A DNA stretch of 64,000 bases from assembly GCA_003254905.1 (NCBI GenBank), contig QANU01055972.1:62001-126000 (forward strand), given 5' to 3'. Both the position numbers and the translations under genes were made by a program. Source of the stretch: Nissolia schottii. Lineage: Eukaryota > Streptophyta > Magnoliopsida > Fabales > Fabaceae. Below the pieces are notes generated by a model. The model was not told where the DNA came from. It worked only from the letters and a program-made list of their open reading frames with translations, and searched no databases. Below, piece by piece: positions 45,367 to 58,510 of this stretch (the stretch's first letter is position 1; every line of letters begins with the position of its first letter).

Positions 45367-47571
45367 ATGGCCCGAAACGGCGACGTAGAGGAAGAGAACG
45401 CTCCCGTAGCTCCATCCAGCAGCGGCACAACCACCCGAACCAGGCGCAGAGCGGACCCTTTCCTGGTCGCGTGCAAGGGTTTCAGCTTAGTGACCTGTTT
45501 GGCTTCCATTCTCTGCATTGCCGCCAATGTCCTCTCCGCCGTGCGCTCCTTCAAACACGGATCTGACGTATGCATTTGCTCCATTCCTTTTTTCATTGTT
45601 TGTTTCTATCTTTTCTCCCAATGTGTTTCCCGTTTCGTAACGATTTTCACTGTCTGCAGATTTTCGACGGCATATTCCGGTGTTACGCGGTTCTAATTGC
45701 GTGTTTTGTGGTCCTGGCCGAAACCGAATGGAGTTTCATCACCAGGTTCTGGAAGGTTCGGTTTCTCTGTCAGCTATGTTTTTGAGGTTCATCGTGGTTT
45801 CATTGATTTGTGTGCTTGGCGAGGAGTTTGATTCGCGATGATGATTGAAATGGTTTTGTGGATTACTTACTCTTTTTGTGTAGTTGATGATGGTAATATA
45901 GTGTTGTTTCCACAATCTAATTTGATTATTCCTATCAACCCTTTCACAGGTTTTGGAGTACTGGCCTGGCAGGGGTATGCTGCAGATCTTGTACGTGTTC
46001 ACTTTTGTGAGAATTGTGCTGTGATGCTTAGTTCCCACTACTTTCTAATTAAGCTGAGGTTATGTTGATTTTGTTACTATTTGATAATTCAAAACTGGGA
46101 AAATTTTAATTTAATTGCATTGTGCACTGGTCGTTGGGGCCACTACCCTCTAATATAATAAATGTTAGTAGTTACTATTGCTACATTAATTAAATTATTC
46201 ATTATTTGTTTATACATCATGATGCATAAACATTGTAGTTTGGTTTCTGATTGGTGGTTTTATTTCTGCAGTGTTGCAGTCATGACAAGGGCCTTCCCTG
46301 ACTATCTTGGGGAGCGAAAGGATCTTGTTCTTTTTCAGGGCATAGCGAGCTATTTGCTTCTTGCCTGTGGCTTAATTTATGTCGTTTCGGTATGATTTTT
46401 GAAGAGAGCAAACTGTTTAGTAAAAGAGTGTCTACATTACTTTGGTTCTATATGTGATTTATGCCATAGCCATACTGCTTATAGAGTTATAGTAAGTTCC
46501 TAAAAAGAGAAGTATGGTTTATGGATAATACAAAATTATTTGACAATTTTTCAATTGCAAATTTATATTCCTTTTATAGTTTATGCTTTTTCTGTTGACT
46601 TGGCAAAAATATTGGATGGTCAATATGGTATTATAAGACTGAAGTGCAATATTTTAAAATGTATAACCTAAACAAGTCAGGTTCTTTCTACTATTTTGAA
46701 AATAGCATTCATTCTAAATCATTTTAGCTTCGTATTGTATTCTATTGACTATTGCCAAACCAGCAGACTTCGTAGTTTTCATTTCAGTCCATTGATCTTC
46801 ATCAGTTAACCTTCTAATAATATATCTTTGGTGCATGGGAATGATGAAGGGAGTACTTTGCATTGGTTTTCTAAAACGTGCTCGCCAGAAACAAGAGATC
46901 TCAAGAGAGCAAGCCACAAAGGATCTAGAGGTAAGCTGCAATGTTGAGATGTTATGGCTTATTATTATATAGATTTCCACTTGCATGTCTATAGTTTGCC
47001 TTTCCTTGGCCACAATGTAATGCACCCATTGCAACATGAAGTTTGATCTTGATTATGTGATTTTTGTGATGGGGAAAAATCGTTCTGATATGCTAGAGTG
47101 ATTTTAAGATTTTATTCTTCTGCATGTCAATTCTGGATATTGAAGATGATTGCATATAATTGGTGCTTGGCATCTTTAAATTCTGGAAGGCTGTAAGCAG
47201 TTGACCATATGATTCTGCTGCATTTGAAAGCAGCATGAACAAGACTATAAATAATAGTTAAATGATTTTTGCATGGGAGGCTTGCAGCTTTGCTGTTAGA
47301 TTGCAATAGTACTTTCTTTGTTTATGGATCCCTTTCAAGTCTCTCATCGTTGGCGGAGGTTGAGCACAATACTATGGTCAATAGCATAGACTTGGTGTTC
47401 AATGTTAAGTGAGAGTATTTGGACACTTGTTTCTCTTAGTAACTTATTTATCTCCATGTAATCAAAATTCATTTCTTACATGCTGTATTTACTTGCTTCC
47501 ATGGACATTTCCAGGAGTTGGAACGGCGCAAAGAGGAACTTGAACAGCTGCTCCTTGAAGAAAGGGTTTGA
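45367..47571 (+). CDS. Small multi-pass membrane protein, COPI-associated/TVP15-like
   Basis: Six exons, 45367-45567, 45660-45755, 45950-45990, 46272-46389, 46850-46930 and 47515-47571, encode 197 residues in phase. A short acidic then Arg-rich N-terminus (RTRRR) precedes four hydrophobic segments: about residues 33-57 (GFSLVTCLASILCIAANVL), 71-88 (FRCYAVLIACFVVLAE), 110-118 (LQIFVAVMT, weak) and 131-158 (GIASYLLLACGLIYVVSGVL). The C-terminal ~35 residues are charged and heptad-like (ELERRKEELEQLLLEER), probably a cytosolic coiled coil. Layout and length fit the COPI-associated/TVP15 Golgi membrane family, which I assign from recollection only. An upstream in-frame ATG at 45115 exists, but its sequence looks like promoter and leader DNA. 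Convergent with MDP1. Confidence 0.85.
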
Positions 47572-48297
47572 AACTTTTGAAATAATTAGTGCTGAAATTG
47601 CGCCATAGTGAAGATACCTCCACTGCAAACCTATGAATCTTCGTTTTTGTTACTGTTGTTGCTTACAAAAATAATTATTTTGTTCATTCTAACAAGACGG
47701 TCTTGGAATGTTGGCTATTGATATATTCTATTCTGTGTAAATATGTCAAGAACATGTAAAATTGTGTTTCAACTTTTATTCTCAAGTTTGAATCCAATTT
47801 TAACTAACGTTAGATAATAAACACTCACTCTTTTAACAGCAGTTCCTTTCATGAATTTCGTTTTGATGCTGTGATTGATTGAAGGTATATCGAGCATACC
47901 CCATATTAATCAACCAATGTTAGAATTTAGTATCATCAGGATTTGAGGATCGGATTTAATTTTGAACTTAGTCTCAGTCATCGAGTAATTTATTGTCAAG
48001 TTTTCAAAAGATTTTTCATGAGTATGACGTGATAATATTTGGCTTCTCACAATACTCTGAACCATTTCTGCGCTGATTTAGCATTTTGAGACTGTCATTC
48101 AACATCATAGTCATATACATTTAACTTTCATATAATGCTGAAAGTATTCTTTCCTTTTTCTTTTGGGAATAATGGATACAAAGTATTTTTAATTCATCAA
48201 TTTATGTAGTTCTCAACATAATACAGAGAAATTTCAACTGGACATTCAATTACATGCATTATGATTATCTTTGGAAGTAGTAGCCTTCTGAGAGTAT
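47572..48297. other. Convergent 3' region between the TVP15-like gene and MDP1
   Basis: It should hold both 3' UTRs. No coding region or element is recognised. Confidence 0.45.
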
Positions 48298-49205
48298 TTA
48301 CCTCCGCCGTTTCTGCTTGTTCTTTGATGCCTTCCAGTATTGAGAGAACTTTGTAAGTCCTTCTTTGAATGCTCCAAGGTTTACCCCATTTCTAACCAGA
48401 ATGCTTGTTACTCCCATTTCTGACACCTGTGATTGAGATTGACACTATAAATCATGTCACATATTTATGACAATTACCCTTCTTCCACCCAGAGTAGAAG
48501 AGGAAATTACTGACAGAAGAAAATTTAAGAAACTTAATTGGAAAAGCTTTATTACCCCTCGGATGTTCTTATCATCATCATCAAAAAAGAGCATAGAGTT
48601 ATAGGGGACCTCTGTCTTTAGATGGATTTTCTGAAAATGATCTGTTTTGTGTGTCCCATTGTAAAAGATTTCCTGAACAATCAGGGAGAAAGAAGAGTTA
48701 AATTGTGTCAACAACAAAGTCGTAATAATGCTATTCACCTCTAATTACAATATTCATGAATTACTAGAAACTCCGTATACCAAAACAAGAAGATTAAAAG
48801 CAACACACACACACACACACACACCCACCCCCCCACCTGGGCTACAAACAAAGAAGTGATGTTGAGTTTGTGGAGGAAAGTTTTAGCTATGTCAGGAGTT
48901 GGTGATTTAGAAGCAATGGCAGCATCAACCCCCTCATCTTTGAGTGCATGCAAGATGCCCTTGACATGAGGAAACAAAGAAGGCGTTTCACTCTTGGAGC
49001 GGCACTCACTGAAATTCTCATGAGAGATATATGCTTAAACAATCAAAAAGCATAGATTATATATATAAACATAGGAAGTAGAGTAGGTATACCAGTAGAA
49101 AGGCCAGAGTGTGTAATCGAGATCGAAGACAACGAGCCTCGGGAGCACTTGAAACACTCCCATCATTTGCGCTGCCTCCGCCTTCACCTTCTCAATGTCC
49201 CCCAT
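48298..49205 (-). CDS. MDP1: Magnesium-dependent phosphatase-1 (HAD superfamily)
   Basis: A small HAD-type phosphatase related to mammalian MDP-1, which acts on protein phosphotyrosine and on fructosamine-6-phosphates; the plant substrate is not established. Four exons, 49093-49205, 48837-49008, 48556-48672 and 48298-48426, encode 176 residues in phase, the usual family length. HAD motif I is VVFDLDYTLWPF with nucleophile Asp28 and Asp30; motif II is the Ser in AIASKSP; motif IV is LFFDDDDKN. The basic C-terminus (KNKQKRRR) is typical. No targeting signal is seen. Exon 2's donor is followed directly by a G-run and a long GT repeat. Divergent from the Ycf20-like gene. Confidence 0.93.
48800..48836. 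repeat. CA/GT microsatellite abutting an MDP1 splice donor
   Basis: On the plus strand (CA)n is followed by C-rich sequence up to 48836. On the gene's strand this is GTGGGGGGGTGGGTGTGTGT..., beginning at the donor itself. Length variants here could change splice-site choice. Confidence 0.9.
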
Positions 49206-49408
49206 CTCCTCGTTGGATTGGATGAGAATTAGATGATAGATTCATGGAGGAGGACGCACCGTATTATAATATCAATTCTCGTAAGACTAGAATTTTGTTT
49301 GGATTTTTTTTTTAATTTTTTATTTTATAATAAACATAATTTCATTCTTTTAGATCTAATGTAAATAATAAGAAAAAATATTCTGCATCATGAATTAATT
49401 ATTTATTG

Positions 49409-49688
49409 TCCAAAGATTATTGATGTGCAAACATCTTTCATATCAGAGACTAACACAAAAAATGATACTGTTTGCAGAACATATTATTTTTTTAACTATA
49501 TATCTATCCATCTTTGTCATTTGTAACACCTTAAAAAAATAATTACAAAATGAATCAACACAGACAAAACTTAAACAATCACAAAGGAGACGATTCAACC
49601 AACAACAAATCTCAATACCTATTTAATAGATTTGAGTCTTTATTATATAACTATTTAAGTAATAAAAAAAATAGTAGGGATGTCACCA
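49409..49688. repeat. Dispersed repeat, copy 2
   Basis: Diverged copy of 20761-21060 in the same orientation, sharing 'GATG...AAACATCTTT', 'GAGACTAACACAAA', 'CAATCACAAAGGAGA'-like words and the terminal 'GATGTCACC'. Parent element unknown. The rest of 49206-50726 is AT-rich (MDP1 leader side, then spacer), with no gene seen. Confidence 0.55.
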
Positions 49689-50726
49689 AATAACATTAAT
49701 TGGTAGTCCTTCTCTCTAATACTCACAAACAAAGAATAGAAGAAAGAAGAGAGAAAAGAGAGAAAAATAAGGATTAATATATTGTATTCAAATGTTTGAA
49801 AAAATTGTTAGTTGAACACGTGTATTATATCATCTTTTGACATGCCGGATTATTCATGGAGGAGAATGCACCATATGAATATTTGTTTAAACTTATTTGT
49901 TAAAATAATCAGTTTCGTATATTTGCATAATTTTTTAAAAATAATCATAATAAAAAATTAATTTTTAGCTTTCTAAAAAAAAAACTGAAGAGAACACCTT
50001 CTAAAAAAACTTATTTTAGTGTTTTGAACTTTATATAAAAAATTAATGTTTTAACTCTTTTTTAAAAAAAAAATTGAAACAAACGCATCCATATTTTGTT
50101 ATGAGAAATTTTCAGATGAAGAAAAATGTAATACATTATCTTTTAACACGTAAAATAAAAGTAAGTTTTATTGTATTTATTACATGCACATCAAATATTT
50201 TTAATTCTCATAGAGTAGAACCAACTTTTATTGTCTCTTCTAATAACGATGTGTTACGCGTGTATTCAAATAAAAATTTCCGATTTGTTTTTTTACTTTA
50301 CTGTTATATCTCTTGTAAGGTAAATTAAAAAAAAAAAAATTTTGATAGAATATCAGTCCAATTCTAACCAAATTAGTTAAGATATAACTAGAAAAAAAAG
50401 TTATTTATGTATTACTTACTGAGTTTTTGTTTCAATTTTTTTTCTAAATAATTTCTATTATTTATAAAATAGTTTTTTTTTATATGTTTGGTATGTATAC
50501 TATGTGTTACATTTTCCCCCCTCTAAAATACCAAAATTATAATAATTTCAATTTTTTTATGAAAAAAAAATTCAAAATTCTATACTTTACATTCAGTTAT
50601 ACATATAATTAAAAAATAGATTTGATAAATTTTGATTAGTAAATGAGTTTAATTATTATTATTATTTATTAAAATATGAAATAAGGAACCCTGCTGTGGT
50701 GGTCCTGGTGGATGTAATTGTAACCC

Positions 50727-50823
50727 CCCCAATCACACAAGCGTGGTGCCGCCACCACTCCATTCACCTCACCCTCACCCTCACCGCCGTCTTCTCCTCC
50801 TTCTCCCTCTCTTCGAAAGCAAG
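50727..50823 (+). other. Probable 5' UTR exon of the Ycf20-like gene
   Basis: A CT-rich, leader-like stretch rich in CACCCTCACC ends at AAGCAAG followed by GTAACTCT. A matching acceptor, TTGTGCAG, ends at 51146, just before the exon with the start codon. This predicts a 323-base 5' UTR intron (50824-51146). The left edge is approximate. Confidence 0.6.
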
Positions 50824-51231
50824 GTAACTCTCTCTATTCATTTCTTCTTATTCGACGCCGACAACTACTATTCTATTCCTATTCCTCATTGTTTCTGCAT
50901 CCGTTCTATTTTCGATAAGCACCTTTAAAATAAGTGATTCTTTTTTTTTTTAATGATAATTGTGTTTTCAACTATGCGATTCCGAAAACTTGAAATATGT
51001 GCTTATGTATAATTAGCTGCATCCTATCATGGGAAAAAGAGAGAAAAAAAAAGAGGGAAGGCATCATGTGAATTTATGTTTAATGAATGACTGTGAGCGA
51101 AGCACTGCATAATACTTTTTTTAACCAAGGCCATGAATTTGTGCAGATTGAGGAGCCTGCGAGCTACAATAAATAATCAAATTTGAAGACCTTGTAGAGC
51201 TGGTTTACAATTTCTGTGTTTATTTAGTTAC

Positions 51232-52250
51232 ATGGCTTGTCAAATGGGATCTGTGAATGTGCAGTGGAGGCTATCGATTGCAGAGAATGTATGCACCGAA
51301 AATTCATCTATGGCCCTCGCGAGTTCTAGAGTCCGCTGCTGCTGTTGCGAGCCGAGTTTCAGTGGGCTAACTCTAGAAGTTGGTATGAAGGCAGCACCAT
51401 TTCATCAGAGCTGGTAAAATTTTAACCACTTTCGACGTTTTTCATGTTTTCCACGTTCCATTGTTGTGATGAATTTTTGTTATTTTAGTTGTTGGCTTTG
51501 GCATCATACAATACTTTCCTAGGGTTTGCTAGCAACTCTCTTACTAAATCTGAAAAATGGATATCGTGCATTGATTTCCAATACAGGGTAATGTTTCTTC
51601 TCGCCCTCTTCCCAAGCCAATGCACAAACGTTTTTCACATTGCTTTCTTTCCTCATAAAATGTTCTTCTGTTGCATAATAATGCTTGAAAGAAAAATAAG
51701 CAGCTGTTGACAAGTCTAATTGATGGCATTGTCTCAGTTGGATGAACTTTTTAGGGTGTTTCTGTATCCGTTAATTATTGATTGTTTTTCACTTCCTTGG
51801 TTCAGTTTACTGGGAAGAAGAGCTGGCTGGAAGATAGCATTTGCCTTGAATACAGGCGGAGTGTCTGGTAACGGTGATCAACAAGGCCTCAACGATTCTG
51901 GTTCCAGTTTTGGTGGTACTCGATTGGGTAGGATACTGAGTGCTGGAGGCAGACAACTTCTAGAAAAGCTGAACTCGGCCAGAAAGAACTTCCCTATGAA
52001 AATATTCCTTCTACTCTTGGGTTTCTACACAGCAAATGCACTAGCTACAATCCTCGGGCAAACTGGTGATTGGGATGTTCTGGTTGCTGGCGTTGTGGTG
52101 GCTGCAATTGAGGGAATCGGTATGCTAATGTATAAAAAGCCACCTTCTGTGAGGACTGGGAGGTTTCAATCTTTTCTAATGTTGATGAACTACTGGAAAG
52201 CAGGCATATGTTTGGGTCTCTATGTGGATGCTTTTAAGTTAGGGAGCTAA
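51232..52250 (+). CDS. Ycf20-like plastid protein (NPQ6/NPQ7 family)
   Basis: A nuclear-encoded relative of the cyanobacterial and algal plastid Ycf20; Arabidopsis members (e.g. NPQ7, At1g65420) affect non-photochemical quenching. Two coding exons, 51232-51413 and 51806-52250, encode 208 residues; the split Cys codon keeps frame. The first ~70 residues, rich in Ser and Cys with few acids, look like a transit peptide. The conserved block is GTRLGRILSAGGRQLLEKL, NFPMKIFLLLLGFYTANALA, TILGQTGDWDVLVAGVVVAA, IEGIGMLMYKKP, then NYWKAGICLGLYVDAFKLGS at the end. Two or three hydrophobic segments within it suggest a thylakoid membrane location. The intron holds a possible extra 99-base exon (51489-51587) that would bring a stop. 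Convergent with Rab GDI. Confidence 0.92.
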
Positions 52251-53340
52251 GGACCCCCGAAAACATATCCCTATTGTTGTATCATGGCCATTGTTCATTG
52301 TCTTCCCTTTCACTTCATAAAACTCTGGTAAGCCACAAGTTTGGTGTTGCTTCTCTTCTATTGCTACCGTAGTTCTATAGTAATGGTGTACATGCTTTGG
52401 AATTGTAAGATATATGAAGCATGAAATTATGAGTAGTATATATATGATGATTGTTTAATGACTTTGTGGCTCTGTTCACGCTGCGCCACTGCCTGTGTTT
52501 ATGCGAGGAAGAAACTGTTGTATGCATAACTCCTAAATTCTTTTGCTTGTGCATCTGTACTGCTGGCTCTGAGTTTAAGAGAACAAACCAACAGGAATTT
52601 AGTGATGGGCACTGGAACTGCCTGAACTTTGTATGGAGCTACTTATGCAGTAATCCACGGTTGTGACTTGTGAATACAATAGTAATATCAGTAGTATTGC
52701 TCTATCTGTTCTTTGTTATGAGTGAGATCGCGCATGTATGAACTGAATTTAGGAGAGTTAGATTGATGACTTTCTTAATATCATAATTATCACATTATAT
52801 ATAATCATCCACTTTTTAGAACAAAGTTATCATGTTAAGACAATTAACTCTTACTCAATTTTCAATGAATAAATGGACAAATGAATCGTATTAAATAAAA
52901 TCACAATTTTGAAATATTCAGTTTGATGAAAAATTATGTATGGATTAGAGGATCTAGCTTTAGATGCTTTCATTGTATTTATAGCTTTCTTGAAAGGCAA
53001 ATTTTAGTGTACAAGCACAATCACATCTTAGATATGATCTTATTATATAACAAAATCACATAGTTTTTAGTCAATAAACTGAACAATGGGTTCAATTATG
53101 AAAGGAAAATTTTCATGACTATCATCTTGACTAATAAACTGCTTGGTTGATGAGTTAAAAGAATGCAGTCATATATGAGGCATAAAATGCCCATCAAGCA
53201 AAAGGTACAGAGGTGTGTCGTTCTTTTTTCTTCTTCTTTGCAATAGAATATCTAAATCTCAAACAGATCATGAAATTAAAAAGAAAAATGGGACTTTCTT
53301 TCTAACACTTGGGCAGGTTTATATAAAAAATCAAGCAATT
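52251..53340. other. Convergent 3' region between the Ycf20-like and GDI genes
   Basis: Left part contains the Ycf20-like 3' UTR. The GDI 3' UTR should lie at the right. No other feature is recognised. Confidence 0.45.
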
Positions 53341-56300
53341 TCATTCTTCAGCTGCAGCACTTGCAGCACTCAGGTCCACTGAAAGATCAAGAGCCTGCAA
53401 TAAAGAACAAAAATGAGCTTAAGATTAAGGGGAGACAGATCCAGACCTCCAATATATCTATATATCTATTCCCTTTAATATGATATTCAGTTACGTGTTG
53501 GAGCATAGATATGTCCGTGTGTGCAACTACAGAATTCCACCATCAAATGATAAATCATTTGCCATCTATTTTTCTCCTTTTCTTTTTCCAAAACCAGTGC
53601 AGAAATAGAACTGTTAATTTTTGTTTCCCCATTTCTTTTGCTTGCTCATTGTAATGGTTCTTTCTGATTACTCAATGTCATCAAACTATGTAGTTATAGT
53701 TGTAATTACGATAAAATATTCAATTTCAATTATCCTAACTAAAATAAACTGAATAGTACCTTTCCAGTGATCTTACTATACATCCCAATCACATCTTGTA
53801 CTGTGGTCTCAAAGTGTGTGGTAGCATCAAAACTCTGCAAGAATTGAATTTCCGATCAGTAAAGCTGATCTTGAAGAAAAAAAGGAAAAAGGAAAGAGAT
53901 TCCATTGTCTGTGCTGAATAATAAGACTTCATATCCATCATGAAGCACACATGTTCAAGCTCTATTTATCAGTAATGCACATCAAATTTTCCATCAGTTA
54001 GACAAGACACACAACTTTGTAACGTATTGGCATGTAATTGCGATATAAAAGCCATTCAAGTGCCCTGCCACAAAGGTCAGAAAATAAAAGCAAACCAAAA
54101 AAAAAAGAGAAGAAAAAGAAAATATTCTTATGAAGATTTCTGCTTAGTACTTACTTCAGAGATGAAACAACTATCAGTGCTATGATCATTTATAGGTTCA
54201 TATCTGTCGTAAATGTCATAGAATATCTCATCTACAGGTCCAAGAAGGTCAATTCCAGGCTTCAACTCCACCTCAGGTTGGTCAGTCTCTGCTTCTGTTG
54301 CAACAAAAGCAATGTATTTTCCTTTAGGGGCTACATTGTGAGCATAAGAGCAGCAGAAGAGGTAGCTGCAATAACAAGGGGAAATCAGGAAACAGAACCT
54401 ATGAAGTTGGAAGGAACATTCACAAGTAAAATTCCATTCTTTACTCTTGTTTAATTTTATAAATTTATAAGTTGTGACTAGTAACTGAAGGAACCTAACT
54501 AAAGGAAAATATAATGCATGGTTATGGTTTGTTATTTTCCATTTGTATTTAGTAAATATGAAACTCACATATCTGATTTACGACCAATTTGCTTCTGTGG
54601 CAGAATGACTTGTGCCGAGTGAGAATCATTTGTGTCTGGAATCGGATGGCTCATAAAACATATTGCTCGAGCAACTTTTCCAACCTTTTGAACCTGTTTC
54701 ACAGTATCACAAACCAAAGCATACATGTGTTCTGCTGAATTTTGTACTTAAGACATTCATGTAAACTAAAATTTCCACTCCTTCAATAAAACACTTGGGA
54801 GAATGTAATTCAGAGTCCAACTCCTTAAACCCTTGGAAATCTAACAGAGGATACCTTATCAGGCAGATAAGACGGATCACACACAACTTTCTTGCATTTT
54901 GCCATTTCTCCTTCAGACGACACACCGATGGCTTTTCCACTATCGTCAAACTCCACCTGCATAGCAGAAGAAGGGAGAAAAAAAAAAGTGCTGAGAAATA
55001 TGTAGCAAGGTGCCAAAGAACTTGAGAGTATCTAAAGATGTCAAATTGTTTCTTTTGTTTATCAGGAATCTATAAGCCAGAAAATCAATAAACTTCTATA
55101 ATAAAATACCTTCAAATAAAAGTATCAGACAAAAACAAAAGTTCAAAATTCAGTTAGATTCCTACCATAGGTCATAGTAGTTCACAAGATTTTCCTGACT
55201 ATAGAATCATGGACACAAACTAACCTTGCATTCTGGCTTGTTGAGCATGTAAGTTCCGCCATATACAGCACTCAGACGTGCGAACGCCTTCCGGCCATCA
55301 AAGGAATCTACATTAGTTCCTCAAGCACACTTAAATTTAAAAGGGAAAAAGGTAAGAAGAGAGATGTGGAGAACCTGAGGCAACTCTCCAAGTCCATATA
55401 GCGGATATATATAAGGCGAACCTCCTTGAAAACGTGCTAGGGACTCTGCATAAAGCTGCACAAAAAACAGCGAATTACATGCTTATAAGGAAACCAAAAA
55501 TACCAATGGAATCATTTCTGCGCCAATCACTGTATCAAAGCTTATGAGGATAATTTTTGTAAATTAGTACCTTTACTCTCTCAACGAAGTCCTTGGCTGG
55601 TTCATCCAAATAACTATCATCAAGTTGAAGTGCCAAGGCGTGACCAATAAAGTCAACTGTATCATCCTCCAACCCATATTTCCTGCATTAAAATGTTGAA
55701 AAATAGATTCAAAAATGCATCAAAGTGGGATTAAATAATTGTTAATTCTTGTAAAATGGAAAAAATTTGAAGTCAGATATAAAGCAGTGCAAGATCAGGT
55801 AAATAAGATATATTTTCGCTATGCAGAATTAGCTGAATATTTTCGATTCAAAAGAAAAGAAAGGAAGTAAATATATACGATATCAGCTGCCTTGCCGTGA
55901 CTTGGTTCAAATCTAGTCCTTCATGAGATTTGGGATCGCTTGCTTCATAATCCTGGACATAAATGAAGAACTTCCTAGCGCGGCGCTTCTCAAACAGTCC
56001 CATTAAAGGTGATTTCAGCGCTTCAACATCAGTTGCTGGAACTTTGTAAATCTGGAACAAGTTTTATGAAATGTGAAGTTTTCTCTGTCGAAAAGTACCA
56101 ACAGTTAAGAATACAAAAGAAAGTAGAGGAACATGGTGAATATGGTGCATACCTTTCCCTTATTGTACACAAAACTTCCATCTACAGCTTTGAAGTTCAA
56201 ATACTTTGTAACATCTGTGTGGATGAGAACGCGAACCAAAGCTCCATTGGCCATCATAAACTACCAAATGACAGATGAGAAATCGGTTTTTGTCATAAAT

Positions 56301-57457
56301 GAATATAACTGGAAAACATAGAAGCAGATAGTGCAGTCCACAATCATATGATGGAAAATACATGAAAATGGGAAACAATAAAAGTCATTTCATGCATGGA
56401 AACTAAGCAAAGTGCAATGTTCTTTCACTAAAGAGAAGAGTTCTATGTTCAAACAGAAACTTAGCAGTCAGCACTAAGGAGCAAGAACCGAGCAAAATCA
56501 GACATATAAATACACTTACTATAAAATTATGGACATACAGCATTAATAATCTATCAGAAAAAACAAAACAATAAAGAAGACAGCAAATGTATGAACAATA
56601 TAAATTGTGATATGCATTTTTGTGTTGATCTATTGGTCGTGACATATGATAGCAGTTACCTTAGGTATCATATCAACATTGAATTCCTTGCTTGAGCCCA
56701 AGTGTTCTGGCGCCTGGTCATCTCCCCTGAATCGCTTCCATAGCTATATAACAGAAAATGAGTTTTAACATTAAAAGAAAACAAAGCATGAAATGGGAAA
56801 AAAGATGTTCCCAATGCGCTATTGCAAATTAGCATAAGAGGAGAGTGACCTGTGTGAGGTTAAGAGATGTAGAAGCCCCTCCATAGTAGTCATTTCTGTC
56901 CATATGCAACACCTGATTCAAGTGGATAGGATTCAAAGGACTAAGAGTAAGACCACATGATCATGTATAGGAACTAGCACCAATACTATATGACAATTAA
57001 TTTACACATGCATAAGATCATTCTGTCACTAAACATCTTGAAATTTACAATAAATTCACTTTTTTTTTAAAAGAAAAATTCTTGTAAGCTATTTATTTCT
57101 CTGCATTTTCTTTGCTGCTTACATATTAGCCTTGCTAGAGATCCTCCTAACCTGACGAAACAACTACACAAGAGTTAATGTCACCTTCTTTTTAATTAGT
57201 ACAATTCCAAACTCCTTAGGAATACGTATAACTATTTATTCTGGCTTTTCTTATATATGTCATCCGTCTCAACATTGCTTCTTTCATGATCTAACTTTAA
57301 AATAAAAAATGCAAAAGGCAAAAATGTCGCAATCAAAATGAAAGAAAAGAAAGAGGGGAGGAAAGAATACTTTGAGGCCATCAACAGAGAGAAGGCCACT
57401 GAGGATGCATTCCTTGAGACCAGTGCCAAGGACAATTACATCGTACTCTTCATCCAT
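53341..57457 (-). CDS. GDI: Rab GDP dissociation inhibitor
   Basis: It extracts GDP-bound Rab GTPases from membranes and keeps them soluble, so it recycles the whole Rab set of vesicle traffic. Twelve or more small exons: 57371-57457, 56850-56912, 56660-56743, 56153-56260, 55879-56051, 55571-55682, 55375-55455, 55225-55287, 54855-54956, 54569-54693, 54155-54365, 53760-53834 and 53341-53394. All are in phase and give 445 residues, exactly the usual plant length. The N-terminal dinucleotide-like fold [19 protein letters not shown], the GDI/CHM signature [29 protein letters not shown], and the Rab-binding-platform and effector-loop regions ([20 protein letters not shown]) are intact. The C-terminus ends ASAAAEE. 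Cytosolic, with no targeting signal. The start at 57457 is the only Met before YDVIVLG. Confidence 0.96.
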
Positions 57458-58293
57458 CGCAGGTAATAGGTATTATTGAGTTTCGCACAGAATAATTATA
57501 TTAATAATATGAAAAGAGAAAGGAGAGAAAATAAACAAAAAAAAAAAACATAAAAAGGAGTTTCGGATGATGAGCGAAAGACAAGGTTGTGTTGTGTGAG
57601 AGGGAACAGGTCTTTAGCGCCCTAAAATAACTCTTGTCATCATGCATACACGTGTTTCCCTCTTTTAAGCTACCAAACGTTACTTCTATTCTAATTAGGT
57701 CTCTTATACTAAATGGTTGTGTCTTATAATAACACAATGGTTGTGTCCAGGTATAAACCAAAGTTATGTCTTACAAAGTTGATAAGTTAGGCCTATAATC
57801 GAATAATGGTTAGGTCTCTTATATATAACACATCCGTTGTGTCTTAATTCACAGAGAGTGTGCTACGTTGCTCCAGTACTCCAACTCAAGTTACCACTGA
57901 TGTTAATAATGAAGAGATTGTTCTAACAACATTTGACAAGACTGTAGGGATGATGGTGTCAAACTTTGAAGAACCTGAAGGTATTTTAAAACAGGAAGGT
58001 ACAACAATACAATGCAGAAAGATACAACCAACTAGCAAACACAGACCTAACCGTGACGAAGTACGAGACACAACCTTTCGATTGTGTAGATACAACCATA
58101 CACTCTGCATAGGCATATACAAATATTTCATTGAGAAACTCACAAATTAGTGTACATAACGTAGACAGATCTAACTAGTTTTCTCTTATCAGATCTAACC
58201 ATAGAGCGTTATAGACTTAACCATAGGTAGAAATAACCCCGAAAGACAGACACAATCAACTCATCAACACCAGATACAACTGTAGTAGAGAAC
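57458..58293. other. GDI 5' flank and motif-rich spacer
   Basis: The right-hand leader and promoter side of GDI is followed by a stretch in which GGTTGTGTC (near 57715 and 57741) and related forms recur; the inverse GACACAACC appears near 58070. No gene seen. Confidence 0.5.
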
Positions 58294-58510
58294 GAGACAC
58301 AATCATTTATTTTACTCAGACACAACCTTTTTCATATTTTAGACACAACCATTTATTTTACTTAGACACAACCATTTGTTTTACTCAGACATAACATTTT
58401 TCATATTTAGACAAAATCATTTATTTTACTCAAACACAACCATTTGTTTTACTCAGGCACAACCTTTTTCATTTTTAGACACAACCGTTCGTAAAATGAG
58501 ACATAACTTT
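58294..58510. repeat. Minisatellite of ~24-base AGACACAACC(A/T)TTT units
   Basis: About eight to nine imperfect units follow the pattern AGACACAACCATTTATTTTACTC, alternating with a TTTTTCATATTTT variant. Units differ by substitutions and small length changes. From 58511 to 59160 I see purine-rich sequence and AT-rich sequence but no gene. Confidence 0.85.
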
